Shown: positions 55,201-63,685 of the stretch, in pieces
How positions within the stretch are numbered: the stretch's first letter is position 1
Layout of the letters: each line of letters opens with the position of its first letter
Assembly (NCBI RefSeq): GCF_001050235.1
Contig: NZ_DF967972.1
Location: 1,006,475-1,070,474 of the forward strand
DNA from: Longilinea arvoryzae
Lineage (GTDB): Bacteria; Chloroflexota; Anaerolineae; Anaerolineales; Anaerolineaceae
Length of the DNA: 64,000 nucleotides
Direction of reading: 5' to 3'
The notes under the pieces: generated by a model
What the model was told of the DNA's origin: nothing
The model's database searches: none
The model's input: the letters and a program-made list of their open reading frames with translations, nothing else
Program-made: the position numbers and the translations under genes

Positions 55201-55746
55201 CTTTCCAGCATCCTGTACTTTGACGCGGTTGCCAGGCGGCGTGAAGCTCTGGATGGTTACCGCCGGTTCCCAACCATGCAAATCTTCTTCGAGGAAGCCA
55301 ATAAGGTTTTGACCGGTGTTTCCGGAGGCGCAGCTTCAGATCAAGGCTCTGGCGACAACAGCAATGCGGTCAGTCACATCTTCCAAACCATGTGGCGGGA
55401 TGGCCGTAAGTATGGCGTCTTCCTGCACCTGCTGGCGCAAACGGTCAACGAACTGCCGTCAGGGATTTTGTCTTCATGTGCCAACCTGTTCGTCTTTCAG
55501 ACAAAAGACCCGAAAGATCGCGACCTGATTCTTCCCCATCTAGGCCGATCTGAAAAAGGACTGGTCAATACCGAGTACAAGCGCTACCTCGCGCGCATTC
55601 CGAAGACACTGGCGATTGCCAAGTTCGGTTATTCGGATGATGTTCACCTGCTGGAGCCGATATTGATGCGTCCACTGATGGTGGTATGCGATGAACCATC
55701 CGACCGGGAGATCTTCCGCAAACTCGGCACCCAACCCAGAATTTGA
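52255..55746 (+). CDS. VirB4/HerA-like conjugation ATPase with a large Ser/Thr/Gly/His-rich insert
   Basis: In this protein of about 1163 aa, the N-terminal 275 residues resemble the non-catalytic half of VirB4/TraC-type ATPases. Residues about 278-515 are a low-complexity insert of Ser, Thr, Gly, His, Gln and Asn with loose SHS-x-S and S-x-T repeats. The C-terminal ATPase domain has GDTGFGKS (Lys708) and FFEEANK (Glu1013, Glu1014), plus LAQTVNEL and FQTKDPKD segments of the HerA/VirB4 family. The start is uncertain: ATG 52255 has GGAAA upstream; ATG 52183 and TTG 52168 would add 24 or 29 residues. It probably powers assembly or substrate transfer of a type IV secretion channel. Confidence 0.75.
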   Translation: MATILNQITEFIPWLHPKDQLSIPDDLRIENAGIKFDTTRHVLDAIWLKAIEQEGGASYEGYRVIRLLHLVYIPLDVRRDAGLLQKMRTALRGMYGSGINLVYLAAGIFDPPIGIVQCYGVSAFHTSLEEAERKSRLDLAVLHSTLAGAYRQARLEPLTIEIADWVFRSLQEMPHAIVTVGHPDPRENARGGDQSLRDPLAGSANAPQQYALQQNELLFRGMSTLREEFLMMVLANHVSLKSITTMLAAQAENTSVYASRQMGVRLASFGVSLPAILTGGLSENASNSYGVNHATGVSEGQGSTEGVTNSEGQAHTIGHASTRGWSHSVGETETDTIGQATTTGISETNGTAQTHGVTATEGSSHTESSGMATTHTDSSGYGVNGGVGGSIAPAGVGLSANLGGSANWGNSDGVTASNGSADTTSHAVSVSNAATESHSETHSQAQTNSQSHSVAHSESWTTSGAETDSVADTASTAVSKSHSDSVSTTRSQSESTGIGQAIGRGWTGGMSVGVAPSFSLSNSYQWQEDPYILLTHIMRTQQKLLDIASKEGAYYTDVYALARSEAGAQSLIGLIPEAFHGIEDVVTGVQARNLNPAEKAYIGLHARAFTPSTRVESIPEVMSGYVDSTLLTMLQLAAYTAPGMYEHGTALTVQEETPSFAFYPNLPGDVTLGHQWSSETGELTKALLNITPDRHFHTAFVGDTGFGKSIAAERMALETTRQWHYRSIVLDFGQGWRKALNWPGMDGHVDIRQLYPGGQRALRWNILQVPKRIDAGRYRSMVAELFANAGRMGPRQLGFIRRALTEMYRNAGVLTGDPFVQSEIWQLTDPVTKRTQSMPNPWANVMDAGEKATIEQYWAEYGMTNTIMVGERIANLDPIGLQALAVHRSRRLSMVTLVQKLHQYKEALPKNDQSSHTSLEGVLLRLEQFAEGQMARQYGAGDDALAVEDIGLLGEPDDPWGITVIEGGSEMDEYPKAALLSLLSSILYFDAVARRREALDGYRRFPTMQIFFEEANKVLTGVSGGAASDQGSGDNSNAVSHIFQTMWRDGRKYGVFLHLLAQTVNELPSGILSSCANLFVFQTKDPKDRDLILPHLGRSEKGLVNTEYKRYLARIPKTLAIAKFGYSDDVHLLEPILMRPLMVVCDEPSDREIFRKLGTQPRI

Positions 55747-55799
55747 ATCATAGCCGGCTGGTGTTAAGCCGGACTCTATTTTGAAACAGGAGACTTTTG

Positions 55800-56720
55800 A
55801 TGGAACCCAAGAAACGTTCACCCCTGATCGCCATCATTTTAGCTGTTGTGATTGGCTTAATGGTGATCGCTCTGCTCAATGGCGTGATCCGGCCAACGCA
55901 GATCGTCGTGGCGAAATCCGCCATTGCTCCCGGCACCATTCTCAGCGATGTTCTAGTGGAACTGCGTACCATCCCGATGGGCGCGCGTCCGGCGGATGCG
56001 TTGACGAAAATTGAAGATGCCGCGGGCAAGATGCTGGCTGTAGGACGAGCTCCCGGCGACTTTATTGTCCAGTCGGTATTGGGCGAGATCGCCGGCGCGG
56101 GTATCCCGGCAGAATTACCCGAAGGGCATGTGGCGCTGGCGATTCATGTCAACCAAGCCAGTGGGATTGCCGGGCTGCTGAGGCCTGGCCAGACCGTCAC
56201 GATTATTGGCATGCTGTCCCCCGATCTGCTCTCCGATAATCCGGTGAGCGTAATGACCGGCCCGTTGACGGATTTTGGCTTACCCACCGAAGTTCCGACC
56301 AGCGCAGTCCCCGGCGCACCTGTCCCAACGCCCACAAGCACGCCTACACCACAACCACCGCAATCTCCTCTGGCACGGTTGGCCGTGACCGGCGTGCGTG
56401 TTTTGATGGTGCCGCAGTCCTTCCGCTACGAAGAAGTGCCGGCTGGCGCATCCGAAGATCAGTTGTATTCCTCGGCGCGGACCACGATGGCCGCGCAGGA
56501 AGGTTCGGTCATCGTGCTGGACGTGCCGACCACGAAGATCGAGGTGGCACCCGGCTTATGGTCCGATCCGGTTTCGCTGCTGGCTGCGCTGGATCAGTAC
56601 GGCACGATCCACCTGGCGCTGGAGCCGGCCTCAGGCCTGAATATTCAATCCAATGATGTGGTCACGCTAAATTTGGGTGATCTGTACGAAGCGCTGAACG
56701 ACAATCGCGGCAAGAAATAG
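55800..56720 (+). CDS. cpaB: CpaB/RcpC-like Flp pilus assembly protein 1 (SAF domain)
   Basis: This 306-aa protein has an N-terminal membrane anchor (about 9-29) and a SAF-like domain (VVAKSAIAPGTILSDVLVELRTIP), then the LAIHVNQASGIAGLLRPGQTVTIIG core typical of CpaB/RcpC. A Pro/Thr-rich linker (about 160-185) interrupts the C-terminal beta domain. CpaB normally works in the periplasm with the secretin; here no secretin gene is seen, consistent with a monoderm or unusual envelope. AGGAGA precedes ATG. Confidence 0.8.
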   Translation: MEPKKRSPLIAIILAVVIGLMVIALLNGVIRPTQIVVAKSAIAPGTILSDVLVELRTIPMGARPADALTKIEDAAGKMLAVGRAPGDFIVQSVLGEIAGAGIPAELPEGHVALAIHVNQASGIAGLLRPGQTVTIIGMLSPDLLSDNPVSVMTGPLTDFGLPTEVPTSAVPGAPVPTPTSTPTPQPPQSPLARLAVTGVRVLMVPQSFRYEEVPAGASEDQLYSSARTTMAAQEGSVIVLDVPTTKIEVAPGLWSDPVSLLAALDQYGTIHLALEPASGLNIQSNDVVTLNLGDLYEALNDNRGKK

Positions 56721-56729
56721 GAGCCGGGA

Positions 56730-58043
56730 ATGACGGACGCCTATTCCAACCAAAAGGTGGCGGTTATGCTGGCCGGTCCCGGGCACGAGGTGGTGTATTA
56801 CCAGATGCAGCCGCCGATGTTGGCCGATGCCCGCTTCATTGTCGCCGGACACGCCACCCAATGGTCCATGTTTGAAACCAACTTGAACAACCTCAAGCCC
56901 GCACTGGTGGTTGTGCAAGCGGATATCGCGCCTAATCCGGACTCTTTGATCCACATCCTCTCGCGAATGGCGGCCTGGAAAGGCGTGGCGGTAGTGATAC
57001 TGCCTGCTACGCACCGCGATTTCAAAGGCGCGTTCGAACGGGTAGATACGGTGCGCGGCGTCTACATCGTGCCGGTGAACTGGATCGAGATTTTCCAAGC
57101 GGCGTATGGCTCGGTGATTACAGAACGTGCCAGGCTCTCGCAGACCGCGCCGATGCAGCAAACCGTGACTAGCTTTGCCAGCACCAGTAATTCTGCCTTC
57201 ATCACCGGCACAAAACGCATCGCAGTTATATCGCACGCCGGCGGTGTGGGCTGTTCGACGATTGCCGAGAACCTGGCATACGAGTTGGCTGTGCGGATGA
57301 GCGTCAAAACGCTGTTGGTATCCATGGGCCTGCCTCCAGCAGCCGCGCCGCATCTCAAACTGCGCTATCTCCCCAATCTTACGGAGTATTTCGATCATCC
57401 CGGGAAATCCTCGTTTCAAGCGGCGATCCAACGCTGCGAAGCGCTCGAAGTGCTGCTCGCGCCCGAATCCTCGCTAGAGTACATGAAAATCCTTGAGCAG
57501 TCGGGGAAAGGGACAGGCGAGGGGACGATCAACGGCATGCTGATCGACTCGGAAGACGGGCGCTACGCAGCGATTGTCATGGACGTTCCAGCCAGCGAGG
57601 ATTTGTGGATGGGTCACTCTATCGTCTTTGCCAACACTGCCTTGATCGTGGCCCGGCCCACGTTGTCCGATCTGGCAGCCACGCGCCATACGCTCAACCT
57701 GCTCCTTTCGGGGATGCGTAGCGAAAAGCGCCTGGCTAAGGAATCGATCTACCTGGTTCTTAACCAATTCACCGATCGCTCCGGCTTTACGCCGCGTAGT
57801 TTTCAAGATGAATTGGCCAGCACGGTAGGTTGGGCTCCGCCGATTGCGGCCGTTCTACCCTACGAAATGGGTTTAGCGCAGGCGCAGGATAACGGCATCC
57901 CACCGGTAACGCGCATCGACACGTTCGGCGGTGGTATTCGCTCAATTGTCGAGACGCTGTTCCCGGCGATGGGTAGCAGTATGGCAGCGTCGAAAAACAA
58001 CCGCGGCGTTCTACGCCTGCCCAAGATCCGCTTCACTTCATAG
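56730..58043 (+). CDS. tadZ: TadZ/CpaE-like atypical MinD-family protein
   Basis: In this 437-aa protein the N-terminal half resembles a receiver-like domain, as in CpaE, and the C-terminal half is a ParA/MinD fold. The P-loop reads SHAGGVGCST (about 170-179), so the catalytic Lys is replaced by Cys and the signature Lys is also missing. TadZ proteins commonly have such degenerate motifs and act as polar localisation factors for the pilus. It lies 9 bp after cpaB and 8 bp before the CpaF-type ATPase. Confidence 0.75.
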   Translation: MTDAYSNQKVAVMLAGPGHEVVYYQMQPPMLADARFIVAGHATQWSMFETNLNNLKPALVVVQADIAPNPDSLIHILSRMAAWKGVAVVILPATHRDFKGAFERVDTVRGVYIVPVNWIEIFQAAYGSVITERARLSQTAPMQQTVTSFASTSNSAFITGTKRIAVISHAGGVGCSTIAENLAYELAVRMSVKTLLVSMGLPPAAAPHLKLRYLPNLTEYFDHPGKSSFQAAIQRCEALEVLLAPESSLEYMKILEQSGKGTGEGTINGMLIDSEDGRYAAIVMDVPASEDLWMGHSIVFANTALIVARPTLSDLAATRHTLNLLLSGMRSEKRLAKESIYLVLNQFTDRSGFTPRSFQDELASTVGWAPPIAAVLPYEMGLAQAQDNGIPPVTRIDTFGGGIRSIVETLFPAMGSSMAASKNNRGVLRLPKIRFTS

Positions 58044-58051
58044 GAGATTAT

Positions 58052-59350
58052 ATGGCAGGCATTTTAGGTTTGTATGATGTGTCCGCAGCGGCGCTGCCGG
58101 ATGAAGCCGTGCGCCAGGCAGTTGTCAATGAGGTGATCGATCAGGTCAATCAGGAATTCCCGCCGGCTTTGCTGCAATCGCCCTCGGAGGCAGACCGCCA
58201 GCGCATCCAGGAACGGGTAGCGACCGTTGTCGGCGCGGCTCTGCGCAAGCGCAGCCTGCGACCAGGGTTTCAATATGAAGCCCAACTAGCAGAAGACCTG
58301 ACCCGTCGCATCGTTGGGTTGGGTTTCCTCGATTTACTGCTGCCGCCGGTGCGCACAGACCTCTCGGAGATCGCTATTTACTCGAGCGGCCTGGTGCAAA
58401 TCATGCGCAAATGCTCGGTGCGGTGGGAAAACGTGGATATGGCTCCCGAAGCAGGTGAAATCTGGCGCGTTCTGGATCGTCTGCTTGGGCCGCAGAACAA
58501 GACTTTGAATGAAACCAACCCAAGCATAAACGCCAAGCTGCCTTCGACGCCGCACAATCCCGGCGGCGGGCGCATCAAAGCGCTGCACCCCATCGTGACC
58601 CCGCCCGGGCGGAATCCAAGTGTCAATATCCGCCTGTACGAGCAGAAGCCGGTCAAGCCGGACTGGCTGCTGGAGCGCGGCGTAATGACGGCCGAGATGA
58701 TGCGCCTGCTGCAAACCGCGATGGAAGATGGTTATCGGATCTTGATCGCAGGTGGCACGCGCACCGGAAAGACCACATTGCTCAGCGCGGTCTGCAATTT
58801 CCTGCCCGGCGGTTGGCGCATCGTCAAAATCGAGGATCCGGAAGAAATCTGGATTGACCGACCCACTGTTCAGACGGTAGAAGCCCGGCCGCAGGCGGTA
58901 GGAACGGACGTGAAGCCTTACACTCTGGCCGATGGCGTGGACGACGCCATGCGCATGTCGCCGGATTATCTGATCATCGGTGAGGTGCGCGATGGGCACG
59001 CGGCGATGAGTCTATTTCGGGCGCTAATGACCGGCCACAGTGGCGCTTGTACCTTTCATGCAGACAGCCCACGCGAAGCCGCTCGCCGCCTGGCAACGGT
59101 GATGGGCGCGGATGCCGGAGTGCGCTCGCACGAGGCCAACCAAATGATCGCGGATGCGGTGGATTTATTGGTGCAAATCGGCATCCGGCACGAAACACGC
59201 CGGGTGGTAGCCATCGCGAACGTATCTAAAGAATTGGTGAACGGCGATGTGGGCTTTGATCCCATTTATCGTTATGACGAGACTTCACCGATGGGCCAGC
59301 CGCGTTGGGAAACATCCGGCGCGTTGAAACCCCGCTTGATTGGAGGTTGA
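58052..59350 (+). CDS. tadA: TadA/CpaF-like type II/IV secretion ATPase
   Basis: This 432-aa hexameric ATPase shows Walker A GGTRTGKTT (Lys240), the Asp-box KIEDPEE, Walker B LIIGEVRDG and the His box TGHSGACTFHAD. These are the four conserved blocks of the PilT/VirB11/CpaF superfamily. It would power extension and retraction of a Tad (Flp) pilus. AGGAGA lies before ATG. A second CpaF-like gene begins at 63661. Confidence 0.92.
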   Translation: MAGILGLYDVSAAALPDEAVRQAVVNEVIDQVNQEFPPALLQSPSEADRQRIQERVATVVGAALRKRSLRPGFQYEAQLAEDLTRRIVGLGFLDLLLPPVRTDLSEIAIYSSGLVQIMRKCSVRWENVDMAPEAGEIWRVLDRLLGPQNKTLNETNPSINAKLPSTPHNPGGGRIKALHPIVTPPGRNPSVNIRLYEQKPVKPDWLLERGVMTAEMMRLLQTAMEDGYRILIAGGTRTGKTTLLSAVCNFLPGGWRIVKIEDPEEIWIDRPTVQTVEARPQAVGTDVKPYTLADGVDDAMRMSPDYLIIGEVRDGHAAMSLFRALMTGHSGACTFHADSPREAARRLATVMGADAGVRSHEANQMIADAVDLLVQIGIRHETRRVVAIANVSKELVNGDVGFDPIYRYDETSPMGQPRWETSGALKPRLIGG

Positions 59351-59352
59351 GC

Positions 59353-60234
59353 GTGATCAGCATCATTCCTCTTGTTGGTGTTCTGTTCGCCACCTTAATG
59401 CTGTTCTGGCTATATCCTCGCCAGGTCAAAACGGGCAAGTTGGCAGACCTGTACTCCGTGGACGCCGCCCGTTCCATGGCCGGCTTGAAACAAAACTCAT
59501 TGGAATACAAGCTGCTGGCGTCTGGATTGACCATGCGCCCGACTACCTTCCGCCTGTTGTGCGGCGCAGCCGGTCTGGCCGGCGCGGTGATCACTTGGCT
59601 TTTTCTGCCCGGCTTACCGGCCCTTGTGGTGGGTGGCATCGCCTGGTACGTGCCGAATGCCTGGCTGGATGATCGGGTTCGCAGCCGCGGACGGAATGTT
59701 GACCAGGTGCTGCCCATCGCGATTGGGCGAATTTCTGCCGGGTTGTTAGCCGGAGGTTCGGTCCCGGATGTATTGCAGCAGGTGGGCGAATCCCTTTCGC
59801 TCCAGGGAAAAAATCCATTAACGCCGGAGTTGGCTCTGACCGCTTCCGAAATGCGCATCAAAGATCGTACCGATGCGCTGCGTGGTCTTGCTGCGCGCTC
59901 GCCATCGGTATCCCTGGCCAACCTGGCGCAGCTGCTGGAAGGTTTCACAGAAGCCGGCGGGCGAGCCTACACCGGGGTGTTGATGGACATTTCTACCCGC
60001 GTGCAGCAGATCCTCGTTGCTCGCAACCGGGCGCAAGCAAAAGCCGGCGATTCACTGGTATCCGCGAAAGTGCTGCCGGGTGTCCTGGTTGCTATCTTGG
60101 TGTACCTGAGTTCGGACCCCATGGTGCGCGAATCGCTCAATGCTTTGCCGGTGCAGATCGTCATCGGGTTGACAATGGCCGCGATGGTAGGCGGGTATTT
60201 CATTATGCGCTCGATGATCATGGAGGCAGCTTGA
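59353..60234 (+). CDS. tadB: TadB-like inner-membrane platform protein
   Basis: This 293-aa protein has a T2SSF-type (GspF/PilC) domain: two N-terminal hydrophobic segments, a cytosolic helical loop (IGRISAGLLAGGSVPDVLQQVGESL) and two C-terminal helices. TadB and TadC together form the platform on which the ATPase acts. The GTG start at 59353 has GGAGG 6 nt upstream; a longer in-frame start inside tadA is less likely. The stop is 1 nt before the tadC ATG. Confidence 0.85.
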   Translation: MISIIPLVGVLFATLMLFWLYPRQVKTGKLADLYSVDAARSMAGLKQNSLEYKLLASGLTMRPTTFRLLCGAAGLAGAVITWLFLPGLPALVVGGIAWYVPNAWLDDRVRSRGRNVDQVLPIAIGRISAGLLAGGSVPDVLQQVGESLSLQGKNPLTPELALTASEMRIKDRTDALRGLAARSPSVSLANLAQLLEGFTEAGGRAYTGVLMDISTRVQQILVARNRAQAKAGDSLVSAKVLPGVLVAILVYLSSDPMVRESLNALPVQIVIGLTMAAMVGGYFIMRSMIMEAA

Positions 60235-60235
60235 G

Positions 60236-61096
60236 ATGACGGCTTTGATCCCTTTGATTGGCATTGGCGTTTTTGCCTTGATCATCTACCTGAAGCTAGA
60301 GCTGGCTCCGGCGGCTCCAACCGGACGCCTGGCTGAAACGCTGACCCCGGCGGACGGTATCGTACTCACCGGGTGGCGTCGCTCCCTTTCGGTATTGGAT
60401 AAACCGGTTTCTAAATGGTCCCCGGCCGGTTTTGTACGCAAAGCCCGCGCGGATCTATATTGGGCGCAGCTGGCCGGGAAATGGATGGACTGGAATGACG
60501 TGCAGTTTATTTCCTTACGGGTCGCAGCTGCGATAGGCGGCGCGATTGTGGGAACGGTGGTGTTCGGAGAACCTGTTTTGACGTTGGTGGTGGCCCTGAT
60601 CGGATTCCAGTACCCGGCGATGGCGATGGGCGGGATCGCCCGCCGCACGCGCCGCCAGTTCACGGCGCAGCTGCCCGAGTACGTGCAGTTGGTTTCCGCG
60701 CAAATGTCGGCCAACGTATCCATGGAAGAGGCTTTGCGCCGTACCTCTCAAGCGCAGAGCCTGGCAGGCAAGTGGATGCGTAAGGTGCTGCAAATGGCGC
60801 AAGGGCGCGATCTGGTGGAGCAAATGCAGCGCGAAGCTCAGGAATCGCAGCTGCCGGAATTGATCGGCATGGCGGTGCAATTGGAGTTTATCCGCCGCGG
60901 TACCGCACAGCAAGAACTTATGGGACAGTTGGCAACCAGCATCGCTGCCGATTACATTGGTAATGCTGAACAACGGGCAGAAAAAATCGGCTCGGAACTG
61001 GTTATCCCGATGGTGATCTTTTACTTCCTGCCATTCATGGTCACGCTGCTGATTGTGATCGGCTGGCCGATTGTGCAAAACCTTGGGGGGATGTGA
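60236..61096 (+). CDS. tadC: TadC-like inner-membrane platform protein
   Basis: This 286-aa protein has an N-terminal membrane helix, a middle pair of hydrophobic segments (about 95-130), the T2SSF helical domain (QLPEYVQLVSAQMSANVSMEEAL) and C-terminal helices (VIPMVIFYFLPFMVTLLIVIG). It pairs with TadB. GGAGGC lies before ATG. Its TGA overlaps the ATG of the methyltransferase-like gene. Confidence 0.85.
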   Translation: MTALIPLIGIGVFALIIYLKLELAPAAPTGRLAETLTPADGIVLTGWRRSLSVLDKPVSKWSPAGFVRKARADLYWAQLAGKWMDWNDVQFISLRVAAAIGGAIVGTVVFGEPVLTLVVALIGFQYPAMAMGGIARRTRRQFTAQLPEYVQLVSAQMSANVSMEEALRRTSQAQSLAGKWMRKVLQMAQGRDLVEQMQREAQESQLPELIGMAVQLEFIRRGTAQQELMGQLATSIAADYIGNAEQRAEKIGSELVIPMVIFYFLPFMVTLLIVIGWPIVQNLGGM

Positions 61097-61668
61097 TGAT
61101 CAACCAACGGGAACGCGACATTGCCGGATTTGCCTTCTTTTCCTTCGCTGCCTTGGTTTCGATGGAGGCTGCCTGGGAGCATCCGTCCATTCTCACCTGG
61201 CTGTATGCTTTTCACAACCTCTTGCTGGCGTGGTTTTACGCGCGGAGAACGCCGGCAGCACAATATGACCGCACTGGTCTGTGGCTGGGACTCATCGCAG
61301 CGCTGCTGCCAACCATCCCCTACGCCAGTAATCCGCCCTGGTATCTGCTTGTCCCTGGTCTGGCAGGATATGGCCTTTGCCTGTGGGCGCTGGTAACCCT
61401 GGGCCCGCGCTTTGGCATCGCGCCGGCTGATCGCGGTTTGACCGCCCGGGGACCGTATCAATTCTTGCGTCATCCGATGTATTTGGGCGAGTTGGTATTT
61501 CGGCTGATTTTGGTCTTCGCCTCTATAAATATCCTGCTGGCAAGCATCCTGGCGCTGCTGCTGGCGGGGATCCAGATCTGGCGCATTCTGCACGAGGAAG
61601 CGCTGATCTCCGGGTATGGCTGCTATCGCAACCTGGTGCGCTGGCGTCTGCTGCCGGGGATCTGGTGA
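61096..61668 (+). CDS. ICMT/PEMT-like membrane methyltransferase inside the Tad operon
   Basis: This 190-aa protein has about five membrane helices with the family hallmark RGPYQFLRHPMYLGEL (about 117-132) and a C-terminal HEEALI acidic segment. The start overlaps the stop of tadC (TGATG), so it is an integral part of the operon. Tad prepilins are processed and may be N-methylated; a membrane methyltransferase here could act on pilin or on lipid. That role is inference. It is a distant paralogue of the protein at 4554. Confidence 0.7.
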   Translation: MINQRERDIAGFAFFSFAALVSMEAAWEHPSILTWLYAFHNLLLAWFYARRTPAAQYDRTGLWLGLIAALLPTIPYASNPPWYLLVPGLAGYGLCLWALVTLGPRFGIAPADRGLTARGPYQFLRHPMYLGELVFRLILVFASINILLASILALLLAGIQIWRILHEEALISGYGCYRNLVRWRLLPGIW

Positions 61669-61675
61669 GGGCAGC

Positions 61676-62014
61676 ATGAGACGACTATGGGCAAATACGC
61701 TGTTCATGCTGGCTATTGGTGTCGCCGGGATACTGAAAACGGTGGACATTCCACAAAACATCTCGACCCTCGCCATTGTTTCTGTCGTTGTGTCGGCGGT
61801 TATCACCAACGTGATGTGGATCAAATCAACCGGTCTGCTTGGGGTCGGTGGTCTTTCCCTGGCTTACTCTCAATCAGGTGGGCTCAGCCAGGCGGCAAGC
61901 TTCTTGATAATCTTGATCGCCATTTTGGTGATCGGTGCGGTTGTTTTGATGATCTTCTCCGATTTTCCTATTCCATCCAAAAGGAGCGATTCTGATGAAA
62001 TTCCTAAACTGTAA
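61676..62014 (+). CDS. Small membrane protein with three hydrophobic helices
   Basis: This 112-aa protein has hydrophobic segments at about 7-21, 31-49 and 74-97 (LIILIAILVIGAVVLMIF) and a Gly/Ser-rich loop between. No family is recognised. GAGG lies before ATG. It overlaps the following ATPase gene by 20 bp. Its place between pilus genes suggests an accessory or a minor pilin-like role, but a prepilin cleavage motif is not visible. Confidence 0.55.
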   Translation: MRRLWANTLFMLAIGVAGILKTVDIPQNISTLAIVSVVVSAVITNVMWIKSTGLLGVGGLSLAYSQSGGLSQAASFLIILIAILVIGAVVLMIFSDFPIPSKRSDSDEIPKL

Positions 62015-62972
62015 AAAGCCAGGCGCAGATCAGGCCGCCTTGTGTGTTTTGCTTGCTTCCGCACATCCCGATCAAGGGTTGATCGATTCGCTAGCCGAGA
62101 AAGAAGGCCTTTCCCTGCGGGAAGCGTTCACCATGCATGGGGTTATGCAAGCGCTACCGGGAACGAACCTGGTCATCCTGGATGAAGTGTTCGCCTCTTC
62201 GCTGGTATCCCGGGAATTGCTGAAACGCGCGCTGGAAACTAGCGGCATTCCCGTTGCCTCACCGGATGCCTTCCGGGAAGCACCGGAAGAGTGGTTCGGA
62301 CGCGCCCGGTTGGCCGGCTCCCGTCAAATCTCTTATCTACCCTCCCGGCAGGCCATCTTGACGAGTTGGTCAGGCGGGGTTGGAAAAACCACGCTGGCTA
62401 TGGCCCTTACTAAACATTTCGCCGAGCGAACCGGGCTACCTGCGGCATTGCTGGAACTGAGCATGGGTGGAAGCGCCATCCAGGCGCGGATCTCCGAGAA
62501 ACTACCCGAGTTCTTTGCCATCGCCACGGAGAAAGCGGAGCCAGTAGTCTGGCAGGGTGTCAGCCTGTATCCCATGGATGGGCGCACGCTGGAAGTTCTT
62601 TGGAGTGAAGATCCTCAAGGCGTGCGGCAAGTTTTGAAGGATATCCGCCAGAAACACACCCTCCTGGTTGTGGATGGCTTTCCCGGCCATCCGCTCTTCC
62701 CAGAACTGTCGCAGCCATCTCCTGGGCTGGTCCATCTGGTGGTTGCTTCTCCACGAGAAGACGCAGTGGCACAGGCGCAGCGGTTGATGAAAGAAGTTCC
62801 CTCCCCCTCGCACCTGGTGATGAATATGACGCGCAATCTTGCTGACCGGGCGGAAAGTGGCATTTCCATCGCCCTGCCATTTCGTGAAAGCTGGGCGCAG
62901 TCGCTAGACGCGCGGCTGGCGGACCCATTGCTTGGCCTGATTTACGCTGGTTGGAATAGGAAAAATTCATGA
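61995..62972 (+). CDS. ParA/MinD-family ATPase with intact P-loop (Tad-associated)
   Basis: This 325-aa protein has WSGGVGKTTLA (about 117-127) with the canonical Walker Lys but no signature Lys, LLVVDGFPGH as a Walker B-like strand (about 222-231) and an N-terminal receiver-like half. It resembles CpaE/TadZ but, unlike the protein at 56730, keeps the catalytic P-loop. The operon therefore encodes one degenerate and one probably active member of the same family. AAGGAG lies before ATG; the stop overlaps the next start (ATGA). Confidence 0.7.
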   Translation: MKFLNCKKPGADQAALCVLLASAHPDQGLIDSLAEKEGLSLREAFTMHGVMQALPGTNLVILDEVFASSLVSRELLKRALETSGIPVASPDAFREAPEEWFGRARLAGSRQISYLPSRQAILTSWSGGVGKTTLAMALTKHFAERTGLPAALLELSMGGSAIQARISEKLPEFFAIATEKAEPVVWQGVSLYPMDGRTLEVLWSEDPQGVRQVLKDIRQKHTLLVVDGFPGHPLFPELSQPSPGLVHLVVASPREDAVAQAQRLMKEVPSPSHLVMNMTRNLADRAESGISIALPFRESWAQSLDARLADPLLGLIYAGWNRKNS

Positions 62973-63685
62973 ATCGCACCGTTCAATTCATCATCGGCGT
63001 ACTGGCGATCGGCCTCGCAATTGCGGCGGGGATCTACGGGCGTAATACCTACCTCAAAGAGGTTTCTACCTACCAGATTCCGGTTCCGGTAGCGGAAATT
63101 CCGCCTTATTCGGTTCTCACCAGCGAGATGTTTACGCTGCGTGATATGCCGCGCACGATGGAAAGCCTGCCCTACCACCAGAAGGTTGAAGATCTAAACG
63201 GTTTGGTCTCCGTTTCTGCGCTGGCTGCCGGTCTGCCAGTGGCCCAAACCAGTGCGGTAGCGCCGGCGCAGTTTCGCCTGGCGGACGCCGCATATGAGGT
63301 ACTCTCCATCCCGGTTGAACCGGTCTCGGCGGTGGGTGGGCAGATCCAGATCGGGCAGCGCGTCAACCTCTACCAGATGCTCCGCCAACACACAGAAAAC
63401 AACCAACCAGAACAAGCACAGGTGGACGGTGAGCATTTCAGCGTGGAGCGGATTGCACAAGCCGTATTGGTGGTGGATGTGCGCACCGCTCAGGGTGTCA
63501 CCGCCGGGCCGGCTAACGAAGATACGAATGGCAACAGCGGCATGTCTGGCAGCAGCCAGCAGGTGGAACAGGTGCAGATCCTGACCCTGGCTCTCGAGCC
63601 AGAGCTTGTGCAAAAGGTATTAGACGCGGTGGCTTCTATGAAAAAACAGGGAGGGTTGTTATGGACGACGCTGGCAATTCCATAA
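62969..63685 (+). CDS. CpaB/RcpC-like protein 2
   Basis: This 238-aa protein has an N-terminal membrane anchor (about 6-24) and a SAF domain (PVAEIPPYSVLTSEMFTLRDMP), then SIPVEPVSAVGGQIQIGQRVNLY, the RcpC-like core. It is shorter than the first CpaB copy and has a Gly/Ser/Asn-rich linker near 178-195. It overlaps the upstream ATPase by 4 nt and the downstream CpaF-like gene by 25 bp. Confidence 0.75.
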   Translation: MNRTVQFIIGVLAIGLAIAAGIYGRNTYLKEVSTYQIPVPVAEIPPYSVLTSEMFTLRDMPRTMESLPYHQKVEDLNGLVSVSALAAGLPVAQTSAVAPAQFRLADAAYEVLSIPVEPVSAVGGQIQIGQRVNLYQMLRQHTENNQPEQAQVDGEHFSVERIAQAVLVVDVRTAQGVTAGPANEDTNGNSGMSGSSQQVEQVQILTLALEPELVQKVLDAVASMKKQGGLLWTTLAIP

